Below, in pieces: positions 57,118 to 64,000 of a stretch of DNA of 64,000 nucleotides. The stretch spans positions 36,965 to 100,964 of the forward strand of contig NZ_JAAIWK010000009.1 in assembly GCF_011008565.1 (NCBI RefSeq), written 5' to 3'. The first letter of the stretch is position 1, and each line of letters starts with the position of its first letter. A model generated the notes under the pieces. It was given only the letters and a program-made list of their open reading frames with translations. It was not told the origin of the DNA and made no database searches. This stretch comes from Heyndrickxia ginsengihumi. GTDB taxonomy: Bacteria > Bacillota > Bacilli > Bacillales > Bacillaceae_C. Both the position numbers and the translations under genes were made by a program.

Positions 57118-58107
57118 TCATATTGATAATTCTTTTTCGATATATTTGCTTGCAAATGTTTCTAACTGCGCGTATTGGTCTTGTTCACTATATTCATTTT
57201 TTTCATTGATTGTAACTCGAGTTGGGTTATTTAATTCTATCGTTATCGTGGCATCATATAAATACGTTGCGTTCCCAATTAAATCAATACCATAATGTTT
57301 ATCATCTTGTTTATGGACAAGACACCTTACTTTTCCTCCATTATTATATACGTCAATTGCCTCTTCATAGTCATTAAAAGCTAAAAGACATGATACTAAA
57401 CTTGATGCTGACATCGCAGTTCCACATGCATTTGTAAAACCTACACCACGTTCAAATGTTCGAACATAAAGTTCACCTTTTTTTAAAAATTTGACAAAAC
57501 TCACATTAACACCATCAGGGAAAATATCATTAGGCCCATTTACATATTCAGATAAAGTCTTTTGCTTACTAGATTTAAACATATCGTTATCAACAAATGT
57601 AATAAGATGTGGGTTTGGAACAGCGACTGCTGTAAATGTCAAATCACTATCAAGTTCCGGTACTTGTTCATTAATCAATACTTGCTTTCCGATATTCATC
57701 GGCAATTTTTCAAGTTCAAATAAAACTGGTGAAATTTCAACCCTGTACGTAGGAATCTCACCAAAAATCGGCTCTGCTTTTTTTACATATAAATTTGCTT
57801 TTTTCGTTTCAACGATAATATCATCTTTTTCTAAAAGATCACATACATATCTTCCAACACAGCGAAGTCCATTTCCACACATAGATGCTTCAGAACCATC
57901 TGCATTAAATACCCTCATTTGTGCGTCTGCTACATCACTAGCAGATACGAATAAGATTCCATCAGCCCCTAATGCTGTATTACGATTGCATAGTGCTAAT
58001 GCTAATTGTTTTCTATCTGTATCTGTAAAATGATAGTTATTTGATAGTTCATCGATAATAAAAAAGTCATTTCCAGATCCATGAGACTTTATGAGCTTTA
58101 TATTCAT
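57118..58107 (-). CDS. dapF: Diaminopimelate epimerase (long form)
   Basis: 329-residue cofactor-independent epimerase converting LL- to meso-diaminopimelate for peptidoglycan and lysine. The two catalytic Cys lie in GSEASMCGNGLRCVGRY (about 75) and GFTNACGTAMSAS (about 230); substrate-binding GSGNDFFIIDE is at the N-terminus. About 45 residues longer than the usual 284-residue B. subtilis DapF, through a spacer in the middle and a C-terminal tail (EYSEQDQYAQLETFASKYIE). Could be a second, divergent DapF paralogue. ATG after GTGAGGGTG. Confidence 0.9.
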   Translation of the reverse strand: MNIKLIKSHGSGNDFFIIDELSNNYHFTDTDRKQLALALCNRNTALGADGILFVSASDVADAQMRVFNADGSEASMCGNGLRCVGRYVCDLLEKDDIIVETKKANLYVKKAEPIFGEIPTYRVEISPVLFELEKLPMNIGKQVLINEQVPELDSDLTFTAVAVPNPHLITFVDNDMFKSSKQKTLSEYVNGPNDIFPDGVNVSFVKFLKKGELYVRTFERGVGFTNACGTAMSASSLVSCLLAFNDYEEAIDVYNNGGKVRCLVHKQDDKHYGIDLIGNATYLYDATITIELNNPTRVTINEKNEYSEQDQYAQLETFASKYIEKELSI

Positions 58108-58178
58108 ATATTACACCCTCACTTATGTATTGTTACATCTTAGTATGTATAATGATAAAAATCATCTTTAATTTACAG

Positions 58179-58505
58179 CTAAGGCTGCTTACGAATCGAA
58201 ATCGAGTTGTTTAATATTTGACTAGGACTCTTCAGTTGAAAAGTGTCTGTATCTTTTGCGTAGTCGATTGTTAGCTGATCATCAAAAAAGATGAACTGAC
58301 TATTTTCAATGGCAACAGGTAAACAGTTCGTATCAATAATACGATCATATGTCGTAAGCTCATTTTTCTGAATTAATATTAATTCCGGTATACCATCTAA
58401 TCCACAACCGCATCCTTCAGTATCATAATGAAGTTTTAAGATAGAGTTTTCTTGAAGAATATCTTCTTTTAGTTTTCTTTCCGCAGCTGACGAGATTGAA
58501 ATCAT
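58179..58505 (-). CDS. yqkB: HesB/IscA-like protein YqkB
   Basis: 108-residue protein of the iron-sulfur biosynthesis (HesB-like) fold: MISISSAAERKLKED and the Cys-containing TEGCGCGLDGIPELIL, ending FFDDQLTIDYAKD. The usual C-terminal CGC cysteines of IscA/SufA are replaced, so cluster delivery is uncertain. Start at 58505 after GAGGTGA; the upstream open frame has no site. Upstream of dapF on the same strand. Confidence 0.82.
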   Translation of the reverse strand: MISISSAAERKLKEDILQENSILKLHYDTEGCGCGLDGIPELILIQKNELTTYDRIIDTNCLPVAIENSQFIFFDDQLTIDYAKDTDTFQLKSPSQILNNSISIRKQP

Positions 58506-58591
58506 TGCTATCACCTCTTTCCTTGTTATAACTTGAAATTTGAAAATTTGCAAGTTATTGATTTAAGCTGATTTTCAAAATAGATGTATCA

Positions 58592-59338
58592 TTATACCTT
58601 ATAGAGATAAAAATATACTAAAAAAGCAGTGGTCAATATTTTTTCCTCGTCATTCACATTATGTTCGAAAGACAAAATTGGTGTATTAGGTGAAAAAATT
58701 TGTTGCCATTTAACGGGCATAAATCCACGTCTAACCCTTGCTATCATTTTACCATTATAAACGCATTCAATCTCTTCGTTATGATTTTTTTGTACGACCA
58801 TATCATCCTTTTTTGATTGAAAAACGATTTTTCTTCTATTATTACGAGCAAGATAAAACATTTTATGAAACGAAGAACATGAAACAGTAAGCTTCGGACG
58901 ATTATGATGTGTAATTTTAATCAAGATCCTTTTCATTTGTGCTTTATTTTGCAGCAAGTAATGATCAATTGTTGTCTTTCCTTTTCGCTTTTTATGTGCC
59001 CCTTTTATTTCCCAACTGCATATCCCATTGCTCGTATAGAATTGTGCGTAAAAAGATGATGAAGGTAAAAATTCTATCATGTATTGCTGATCCACTTCAT
59101 TTTCTTTATATGGTTTTATGGAGTCAAGTTTAATTTGACGATTTTTTCCTTTATAGTATAGATATTTCACGAAAAAAACAGCAATAAATAACCAAACGAC
59201 AGCCATCATATATGGAATCAGTTTATTAACCTGAAAAGATGATAGAATGATACAGCTGCCTGAAAATGCTAGTGAAATCATGATCATTTGATTAAGATAG
59301 ATTTTCGACATCGTTGCATAATATTTTTTAATATCCAT
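58592..59338 (-). CDS. Membrane-anchored protein, possibly tubby/LURP-one-like
   Basis: 248-residue protein not securely recognised. Two N-terminal membrane segments (about 20-58) are followed by a basic, beta-rich soluble domain. The final part (NGKMIARVRRGFMPVKWQQI ... LTTAFLVYFYLYK) ends in a hydrophobic helix, as in tubby C-terminal/LURP-one-like domains, but the match is only general. ATG start at 59338; the ribosome site is weak (AGGGGTTA). No partner gene is evident. Confidence 0.55.
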   Translation of the reverse strand: MDIKKYYATMSKIYLNQMIMISLAFSGSCIILSSFQVNKLIPYMMAVVWLFIAVFFVKYLYYKGKNRQIKLDSIKPYKENEVDQQYMIEFLPSSSFYAQFYTSNGICSWEIKGAHKKRKGKTTIDHYLLQNKAQMKRILIKITHHNRPKLTVSCSSFHKMFYLARNNRRKIVFQSKKDDMVVQKNHNEEIECVYNGKMIARVRRGFMPVKWQQIFSPNTPILSFEHNVNDEEKILTTAFLVYFYLYKV

Positions 59339-59414
59339 GCGATAACCCCTATTTCTTTTCTCTTAATCCTATCTTATGAACAAATGTAAAGGATCATGCT
59401 AAAAAAGAAGTTTA

Positions 59415-60257
59415 TCATGACAGTGAATCTTCTTTTTTTAACAATGTCTGATTCCATATGATTAACTTATCTATTAAATTTTCACCAGCTTTTTTTCCTA
59501 GTTCATATAAATCTATTAAGCGTTTCTCATTTTTTCAATTCTTCTTACTTTTATGGGGGCTTTAGGACAAACTAAAAAAACATGGCCTTTTTGCTCTTCT
59601 GTTTCAATGTATTCGATTGTTTGATTATACACTTGCCATCGATCCTTCATCGCCTTATAAACCCCTGGATAATTCTCATATTTTCTTTTAGCTAGCGATA
59701 ACAATTTAGAAGGCTTTTTTCGATAGCCCTGTTTCTTGTTGAAAGAACAAGATTGTGCTTTTTTAATTGGAAGTGGGTCAGACAAACGGCCATAAGCAGA
59801 TGATATCCCTGTAATTCAACAATTGGTGGCTACATAAGGTAAAGAACTAGAGGCGCGAATAACTTGTAAAAATGTTTCCCGATTATACTCTTTTTGGGAA
59901 AAATAGACGGGCTTGCCGCTTTGACAATCGGTTGTTCCGATCACAAACGCTGCTGAATGGTTAAAAAATGTTTCATAGTCAAAAGGCACTATTTTGTTTG
60001 GAATCTCATCAAACACATAGTCCATACCGAACAGTTCTCTTTTTCGAATGTAATTTTTCCAAGATAAATATCGATCTTCTTTTATAAAATCAATATTAAT
60101 TTTGCGATTTCTGCCTTTTTGTTTCGATATATATGATGCTGCATTACATGCACCTGCTGACACACCAATCAATATGATGTTCTAAAAAACTCTCAAGCAC
60201 TCCTGCAGAATATACTCCTCTCATCCCCCCGCCTTCCAGGATAAGTCCTGCACTCAA
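59415..60257 (-). pseudogene. Patatin-like phospholipase, multiply frameshifted
   Basis: One patatin gene of normal length (about 281 codons) in at least four frames. 60257-60180: GLILEGGGMRGVYSAGVLES, the oxyanion-hole region. After a small deletion, 60172-59816: GVSAGACNAASY (GXSXG with the nucleophile Ser) to RASSSLPYVA. After a shift, readable ELQGYHLL and then SDPLPIKKAQS and GYRKKPSKLLSLAKRKYEN (59785-59516). After another shift, LIDLYELGKKAGENLIDKLI to a stop at 59415. Patatins hydrolyse membrane lipids. Too many lesions for sequencing error, so a true pseudogene. Confidence 0.88.
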
Positions 60258-60377
60258 TAGTATAAAAATCCCTTTCCTTTCAAAGATTCTTACTAGTATT
60301 TAATAATCATGGCATCAATAAAAGCAATTGACAAGTATTTTACAAAATAGAGTAACGTTGACTTTTTGGTATAAAAA

Positions 60378-60412
60378 ACAAACTCTCTTCATTCATAAAA
60401 GAGAGTTTGTAT
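60378..60412 (-). terminator. Terminator of the DUF4870 gene
   Basis: Arms CAAACTCTCTT/AAGAGAGTTTG around CATTCATA. The minus strand continues TTTTTTATACC. Confidence 0.88.
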
Positions 60413-60442
60413 GCACAATAAACTTACTTATAGAATATGCTG

Positions 60443-60766
60443 TTATGAAAAAAGTCTGATTACAAATGGAATTCTGTATTTATATCCAGAATATGCCTTT
60501 ATAGCCGCAATAATTGTGAAAAGGAAATAACCGACTCCCAACAGTGGCAAAATTAGAAATCCAATCAACACAATCGTTAATATTCCAGCAATAAGGCTAT
60601 AAATTGCATAGGAAATTAAAAAATTGAAGTATTCTTTTCCATAAAAATCAATAAATGTAGAAGAATCCTTTTTTAATAGCCAAATTAATAATGGACCAAT
60701 AATAGTGGTAAAAAGACTTAAAACAAAGATGGCCATGGCTAACATACGTTCATCTCTTGTTACCAT
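60443..60766 (-). CDS. DUF4870 small membrane protein
   Basis: 107-residue protein with three to four hydrophobic helices, matching DUF4870 (formerly Tic20-like): RDERMLAMAIFVLSLFTTII, WLLKKDSSTFIDFYGKEYFN, AIKAYSGYKYRIPF. Function unknown; common in bacilli. Start at 60766 with GGGAGAG upstream. The region 60767-61044 shows no gene. Confidence 0.82.
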   Translation of the reverse strand: MVTRDERMLAMAIFVLSLFTTIIGPLLIWLLKKDSSTFIDFYGKEYFNFLISYAIYSLIAGILTIVLIGFLILPLLGVGYFLFTIIAAIKAYSGYKYRIPFVIRLFS

Positions 60767-61044
60767 TCTCTTCTCTCCCTAACTATAGTTAATACTATTA
60801 TTACGTTTATGCTGACAAAATGTTTCATTTCAGCATGAATTTGTACTCCCATTTTTTAGTGATACTTCGTCGTTTAACCAAATATTAGATATTGAAATCT
60901 CTCTATACGTTAAGTAAAATAATTCTTCAAGCAATATAAAGGAATAAACTGTTTAGAAAACAATTCGATTAAACAAAAAAGCCTTTCAAAAAGAAAAGAT
61001 TGTTGTATAGATATTCTTTACTTTAACAATTCAAAAAGTTTTTT

Positions 61045-61158
61045 AGAGCGGAAGGATGCGAGACTCCTGCGGGATTAGCGGATTGAAGTGACCCCACAGG
61101 CGTGTAGCGCCGAGGAGGCTCAACTTCCGTCCGCGGAAAGCGAGCATCCTGGAGCGGC
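61045..61158 (+). repeat. 114-bp structured intergenic repeat, copy A
   Basis: From AGAGCGGAAGGATGCGAG to GCATCCTGGAGCGGC. The ends are partly complementary (AGGATGCGAG against CGAGCATCCT), and internal blocks GACTCCTGCGGG, CCCCACAGGCG and GCGCCGAGGAGGCTC can fold further. GC-rich in an AT-rich genome. Confidence 0.88.
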
Positions 61159-61257
61159 AATCATCCGCTCACTTCTAAAAATTTTTAAAACACCATTTCG
61201 AACAAATAGTTATTTTTCAATGAATTTTATTTTCTCTAGCATTCTTAAAAACGTTTA

Positions 61258-61371
61258 GAGCGGAAGGATGCGAGACTCCTGCGGGATTAACGGATTTGCT
61301 GAGACCCCACAGGCGTGTTGCGCCGAGGAGGCTCAGCTTCCGTCCGCGGAAAGCGAGCATCCTGGAGCGGC
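61258..61371 (+). repeat. 114-bp structured intergenic repeat, copy B
   Basis: Same length, orientation and ends as copy A, 100 bases downstream. It differs at few positions (for example GATTTGCTGAGACC in place of GATTGAAGTGACC). The shared flank CAATCATC suggests duplication of a unit a little larger than the element. Confidence 0.88.
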
Positions 61372-61520
61372 AATCATCAACTCCTTTTTAATAAAAACAG
61401 TAAAAAAATTGTCGATAAATAATACTAAAATCTTCATCATTTCTTAATAGAACATTATTTTCTTTTTAAAACTTTTATAGTAAGATGTAATCAGTTATTT
61501 TCCATATTATTAATAAGCAA

Positions 61521-61594
61521 TTCTGGGAAGGCAAATGGTGCGCCACCAGTTTTTACTGGTTCTAGTGGGTTCGATTCCCACCCCGAAATTTTTT
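61521..61594 (+). ncRNA. Unidentified structured leader RNA with tRNA-like fold
   Basis: A cloverleaf can be drawn. Acceptor-like TTCTGGG (61521-61527) pairs with CCCGAAA (61582-61588) with one mismatch and one wobble. D-arm-like GGC-AAATGGTGC-GCC follows (61530-61544), with GG in the loop. Then CCAGT-TTTT-ACTGG (61546-61559), then a classic T arm GTGGG-TTCGATT-CCCAC (61565-61581), then a T6 run. The central loop has four bases instead of seven, so there is no anticodon and no CCA. CTGG and CCAG can also pair differently. CCCACCCCGAAATTTTTT can instead form a long hairpin with AAAAAATTTCGAGGGTGGG (61605-61623). Upstream of a GNAT gene; likely a regulatory leader or small RNA. Confidence 0.5.
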
Positions 61595-61664
61595 ATGAGC
61601 TTTTAAAAAATTTCGAGGGTGGGTACTTCCTTTTTGGGGACTGCCCTCAATAGGAGGTATAATA

Positions 61665-62222
61665 ATGCTAAAAAAACGTGAACTGAACTGGCAAGAATGT
61701 CATACGTTATATGACTTGATGGTACACCCTGATGTCTTCCCTTTTGTTCGGCAAAAAGCATCTTCCCAAGATGAATTTTTGTTTTTAACAAAACAAACAA
61801 TTGAAGCTGAAGAACGTGGGGAAATCATTTCACGCACTATTTTAGACGAATGGGAAAATCCAATCGGTGTGATCACGTTGTTTGATATTGAGAATGGTGC
61901 AGGTTTTTTAGGAACATGGCTAGGAAAACCATACCACGGAAAAGGCTATAACCAACTTGCAAAGCAAGCATTTTTTAAAGAGCTTTTTTATGAATTAAAT
62001 ATTGAAACAGTGTTCATGAAAATACGAACACAAAATATCCGTTCTTTCAAGGCAGCAGAAAAATTACCTTATGCAGTATTAGCAAATGAAACACATAAAG
62101 AAATCTTTCAACAATTAAACAAAGAAGATTATATATACGACCTTTTTGAAATTACAAAAGATTTATATTCTCTACATTTAATGAGAGAAAACGAGCAAAA
62201 TGATTCTTGTTTACAGGCTTAA
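61665..62222 (+). CDS. GNAT-family N-acetyltransferase
   Basis: 185-residue acetyltransferase. GNAT core with HPDVFPFVRQKASSQDEFLF at the N-terminus, the acetyl-CoA loop region in LGTWLGKPYHGKGYNQLAKQ (R/Q-x-x-G-x-G/A variant: GKPYHGKGY) and FMKIRTQNIRSFKAAEKL. Similar to RimJ/RimL-type enzymes; the acceptor substrate is unknown. ATG at 61665 after TAGGAGG. Preceded by an unusual structured leader, so expression is probably conditional. Ends at the terminator at 62292. Confidence 0.85.
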   Translation: MLKKRELNWQECHTLYDLMVHPDVFPFVRQKASSQDEFLFLTKQTIEAEERGEIISRTILDEWENPIGVITLFDIENGAGFLGTWLGKPYHGKGYNQLAKQAFFKELFYELNIETVFMKIRTQNIRSFKAAEKLPYAVLANETHKEIFQQLNKEDYIYDLFEITKDLYSLHLMRENEQNDSCLQA

Positions 62223-62291
62223 TCCCCAAACTTAAACCTTCATAAAACAGCACAGTTTCCAAATGAATAAATACCCAATAAGCGAGCAATT

Positions 62292-62338
62292 AAGACTGGC
62301 GCCAAACTTAAGAAATAAGTTTGGCACCAGTCTTTTTG
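62292..62338 (+). terminator. Terminator of the GNAT gene
   Basis: Arms AAGACTGGCGCCAAACTT/AAGTTTGGCACCAGTCTT with one mismatch, loop AAGAAAT, then TTTTG. Confidence 0.9.
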
Positions 62339-62345
62339 TTTTAAT

Positions 62346-62390
62346 TAGAGAGCGGTTCTCTGAAGCTTACCAAACGAGCATCCTGAAGCA
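62346..62390 (+). repeat. Remnant of the 114-bp repeat
   Basis: GAGCGGTTCTCTGAAGC and ACGAGCATCCTGAAGCA resemble the two edges of the repeat with the middle deleted. Confidence 0.45.
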
Positions 62391-62418
62391 AGAATCACTT
62401 ACGCTTATTTATACCCTG

Positions 62419-62444
62419 AAACTCGCCAATAGGCGAGTTTTTTA
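62419..62444 (+). terminator. Second intrinsic terminator before the MATE gene
   Basis: AAACTCGCC-AATA-GGCGAGTTT followed by TTTAG. No gene lies between it and the previous terminator, so it is a backup or shields the MATE promoter. Confidence 0.8.
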
Positions 62445-62491
62445 GTTATGGTATAATTTCATGAGTCGTTATAAGAAATGAGGAGTTCTTT

Positions 62492-63862
62492 ATGATAGAA
62501 ACAAACACCTTACTAGCAAAGTATAAACAGTTATTCATTTTGTTTATTCCTATATTAATTACGCAAGTTGCGATGTATGCGATGAACTTCTTTGATACTA
62601 CGATGTCAGGACATTTTTCAAAACAAGACTTAGCAGGAGTTGCGATTGGTTCTTCACTTTGGTTTCCAATTTCAACTGGTTTCGGCACAGTTTTACAGGC
62701 ACTCACACCTATTACAGCCCAATTAATGGGAGCAAAAAAAGAAAAAGATATTTCCTTCATTCTCATTCAAGGATTTTACGTTGCCTTCAGCATTGCAGCT
62801 ATCATTATTATTGTAGGTGATCTTCTATTAAAGCCTATTCTTCATATGATGCAGCTGGATCCATACGTTGAAATAGTAGCAAAACATTATTTATGGGCAT
62901 TAGCAATTGGAATTATTCCTCTTTTTATATATAATGTTTGCCGTTCATTTATTGATGCTCTTGGCATGACTAAAATATCAATGATAATTACATTACTATC
63001 TTTGCCCTTAAATATTTTATTGAACTATCTATTTATTTTTGGAAATTTCGGATTCCCGAGATTAGGTGGTGCTGGTGCTGGATTTGCAACAGGGATAACT
63101 TATTGGATCATTATGATGATTGCAATATGTGTCATACATAATATGAAGCCATTTTCGCAATTATATATTTTCCGAGCGTTTTATCGTGTTTCTCTCGTAA
63201 AATGGAAAGAGATTTTTTCATTAGGCGTTCCTATGGGATTGTCGACATTTTTTGAAGCTAGTATTTTTTCAGTTGTTACGCTGTTCATGAGTAAATTTGG
63301 AACAAATACAATCGCAGCACACCAGGCAGCTATGAATTTTGAGTCACTATTATATATGCTCCCGCTTAGTATCTCCATTGCCATGACAATTACCGTTGGC
63401 TATGAAGTCGGTGCAAAAAGATACAAGGATGCTCGTGCATATAGCCACATCGGCATATTTATAGCAATTTTATTTGCTACTGTAACTGGGATGTTGTTAT
63501 TCATTTATCGCAATTCAGTCGCTTCTATCTATAGCGAAGATCCAAGGGTTATAGCATTAACTAGTCACTTTTTATTATACGCCATCTTTTTTCAATGGTC
63601 AGATGCCATCCAAGCCCCTGTTCAAGGAGCATTAAGGGGCTATAAAGATGTACATATTACAACGATTATGACTTTTATTTCTTATTGGATTATCGGTTTG
63701 CCTCTTGGATTTATGTTAGATGCAATTACCGCTCTCGGTCCTTTTGCCTATTGGATTGGTTTGATCAGCGGTTTAGGTGTCGGAGCGATTACATTATTTA
63801 GTCGGTTGTTCCATATTCAAAGAAAAAAAGCTATAAATAGAAAAAAGGCATCGCTAGCATGA
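62492..63862 (+). CDS. MATE-family multidrug exporter
   Basis: 456-residue multidrug and toxic compound extrusion protein with 12 membrane segments in two repeated halves (PILITQVAMYAMNFFDTTMS and SLGVPMGLSTFFEASIFSVV begin them). Conserved MSGHFSKQDLAGVAIGSSLW, QALTPITAQLMGAKK and ISIAMTITVGYEVGAKRYKD fit the NorM branch, Na+ or H+ driven. ATG start after GAGGAG. B. subtilis YojI is a near relative. The substrate is unknown. A hairpin (63848-63869) overlaps the stop but has a T tract only on the minus strand. Confidence 0.9.
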   Translation: MIETNTLLAKYKQLFILFIPILITQVAMYAMNFFDTTMSGHFSKQDLAGVAIGSSLWFPISTGFGTVLQALTPITAQLMGAKKEKDISFILIQGFYVAFSIAAIIIIVGDLLLKPILHMMQLDPYVEIVAKHYLWALAIGIIPLFIYNVCRSFIDALGMTKISMIITLLSLPLNILLNYLFIFGNFGFPRLGGAGAGFATGITYWIIMMIAICVIHNMKPFSQLYIFRAFYRVSLVKWKEIFSLGVPMGLSTFFEASIFSVVTLFMSKFGTNTIAAHQAAMNFESLLYMLPLSISIAMTITVGYEVGAKRYKDARAYSHIGIFIAILFATVTGMLLFIYRNSVASIYSEDPRVIALTSHFLLYAIFFQWSDAIQAPVQGALRGYKDVHITTIMTFISYWIIGLPLGFMLDAITALGPFAYWIGLISGLGVGAITLFSRLFHIQRKKAINRKKASLA

Positions 63863-63908
63863 GCGATGCTTCACAGTATAGCCAAACCCTCACTGGATCT
63901 ATTGATAT

Positions 63909-64000
63909 GCTCCCCTTTAGGTAGACAGATTAAAAAATAAAAATCTGGCTGCTTATGGGGGAGTATTTGTTATGTCCAAAAGATCTTACTCTGCAGAAGA
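63909..64000 (+). mobile_element. Probable start of an insertion sequence at the right edge
   Basis: GCTCCCCTTTAGGTAGACAG (63915-63934) looks like an IS3-type terminal inverted repeat, followed about 37 bases later by GGGGGAG and an ATG at 63972. No second end is in the window, so this rests on style of sequence only. Confidence 0.4.
63972..64000 (+). CDS. 5' end of a probable transposase OrfA
   Basis: ATG at 63972, eight bases after GGGGGAG, opens MSKRSYSAEE and runs off the right edge. The opening resembles HTH OrfA proteins of IS3 elements (MSKR..AEE). Ten residues are too few to be certain. Confidence 0.4.

Noticed and set aside
61045..61371. CRISPR-like pair of direct repeats
   Set aside because: Only two units of 114 bp with a 100-bp spacer, no cas genes, and dispersed copies elsewhere; this is an intergenic repeat family.
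61521..61594. Ordinary tRNA gene
   Set aside because: The T arm is canonical, but the central loop is four bases with no anticodon, base 8 is not T, the acceptor has a mismatch and no CCA follows. Kept as an unexplained tRNA-like RNA instead.
63848..63869. Terminator of the MATE gene
   Set aside because: The GCATCGCT/AGCGATGC hairpin has no T tract on the plus strand; T residues follow only on the minus strand, where no gene is seen.

Overview
The window reads as one chromosome segment of a low-GC, endospore-forming Bacillaceae species (Bacillus in the broad sense). The gene set shows this: ywrABCD, odhAB, yojNO, a mifM-yidC2 pair, rok, an LtaS-type lipoteichoic acid synthase, a 2Duf-like spore membrane protein, strong AAGGAGG ribosome sites, many TTG/GTG starts, and intrinsic terminators after most transcription units. 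There are no rRNA genes, no convincing ordinary tRNA genes, no CRISPR array, and no prophage.

Layout. 1-3 kb: a LysM/3D cell-wall protein, a frameshifted Rieske oxidoreductase and a CBS protein. 3.4-4.5 kb: a repeat element and thiT under a TPP riboswitch. 4.5-20 kb: a ureide/purine catabolism island with allantoinase, allantoate amidohydrolase and ureidoglycine aminotransferase, divergent from pucR. uraD and uraH follow, then an amidase, the GGT-like ywrD, a frameshifted MFS carrier, ywrCBA, a Nudix fossil and an NCS2 purine permease. 20-28 kb: an SRAP protein, an ABC-F ATPase, a DUF1657/2Duf pair, the OpuF osmoprotectant ABC system with its binding protein fused to the permease, and trhO. 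28-36 kb: topB, a YitT protein, ykuS, yojN-yojO, and the mifM-yidC2 operon. 36-48 kb: an aspartate-symporter-like permease, rok, an aldehyde dehydrogenase, odhA-odhB, an Hsp20-like protein and an ArlRS-like two-component system. 48-60 kb: an MFS carrier, yyaL, a decayed IS3-family element, ltaS, a PAP2 phosphatase, dapF, yqkB and a decayed patatin. 60-64 kb: a DUF4870 protein, two near-identical 114-bp repeats, an unexplained tRNA-like leader RNA before a GNAT acetyltransferase, a MATE exporter, and the start of another probable insertion sequence.

How the genes fit together. Encoded steps run from 5-hydroxyisourate through OHCU and allantoin to allantoate, ureidoglycine and oxalurate. Neither uricase nor xanthine dehydrogenase is present here. 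The amidase and GGT-like hydrolase beside them resemble the Hpx oxamate branch, so oxalurate/oxamate breakdown is a reasonable inference.

Most notable for a second look: (1) a MifM-type arrest peptide upstream of yidC2, whose presumed stall site lies over an RNA arm that pairs with the yidC2 ribosome site; (2) the tRNA-like structured leader before the GNAT gene; (3) the orphan DUF1657-2Duf pair; (4) the IS3 copy sitting in the loop of a terminator; (5) two families of dispersed structured repeats. Several genes are broken (yhfW, an MFS carrier, the Nudix gene, the patatin, the IS). Neighbouring housekeeping genes are intact, which argues for real decay in at least the multiply damaged cases. 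The two single-base lesions could also be assembly errors.
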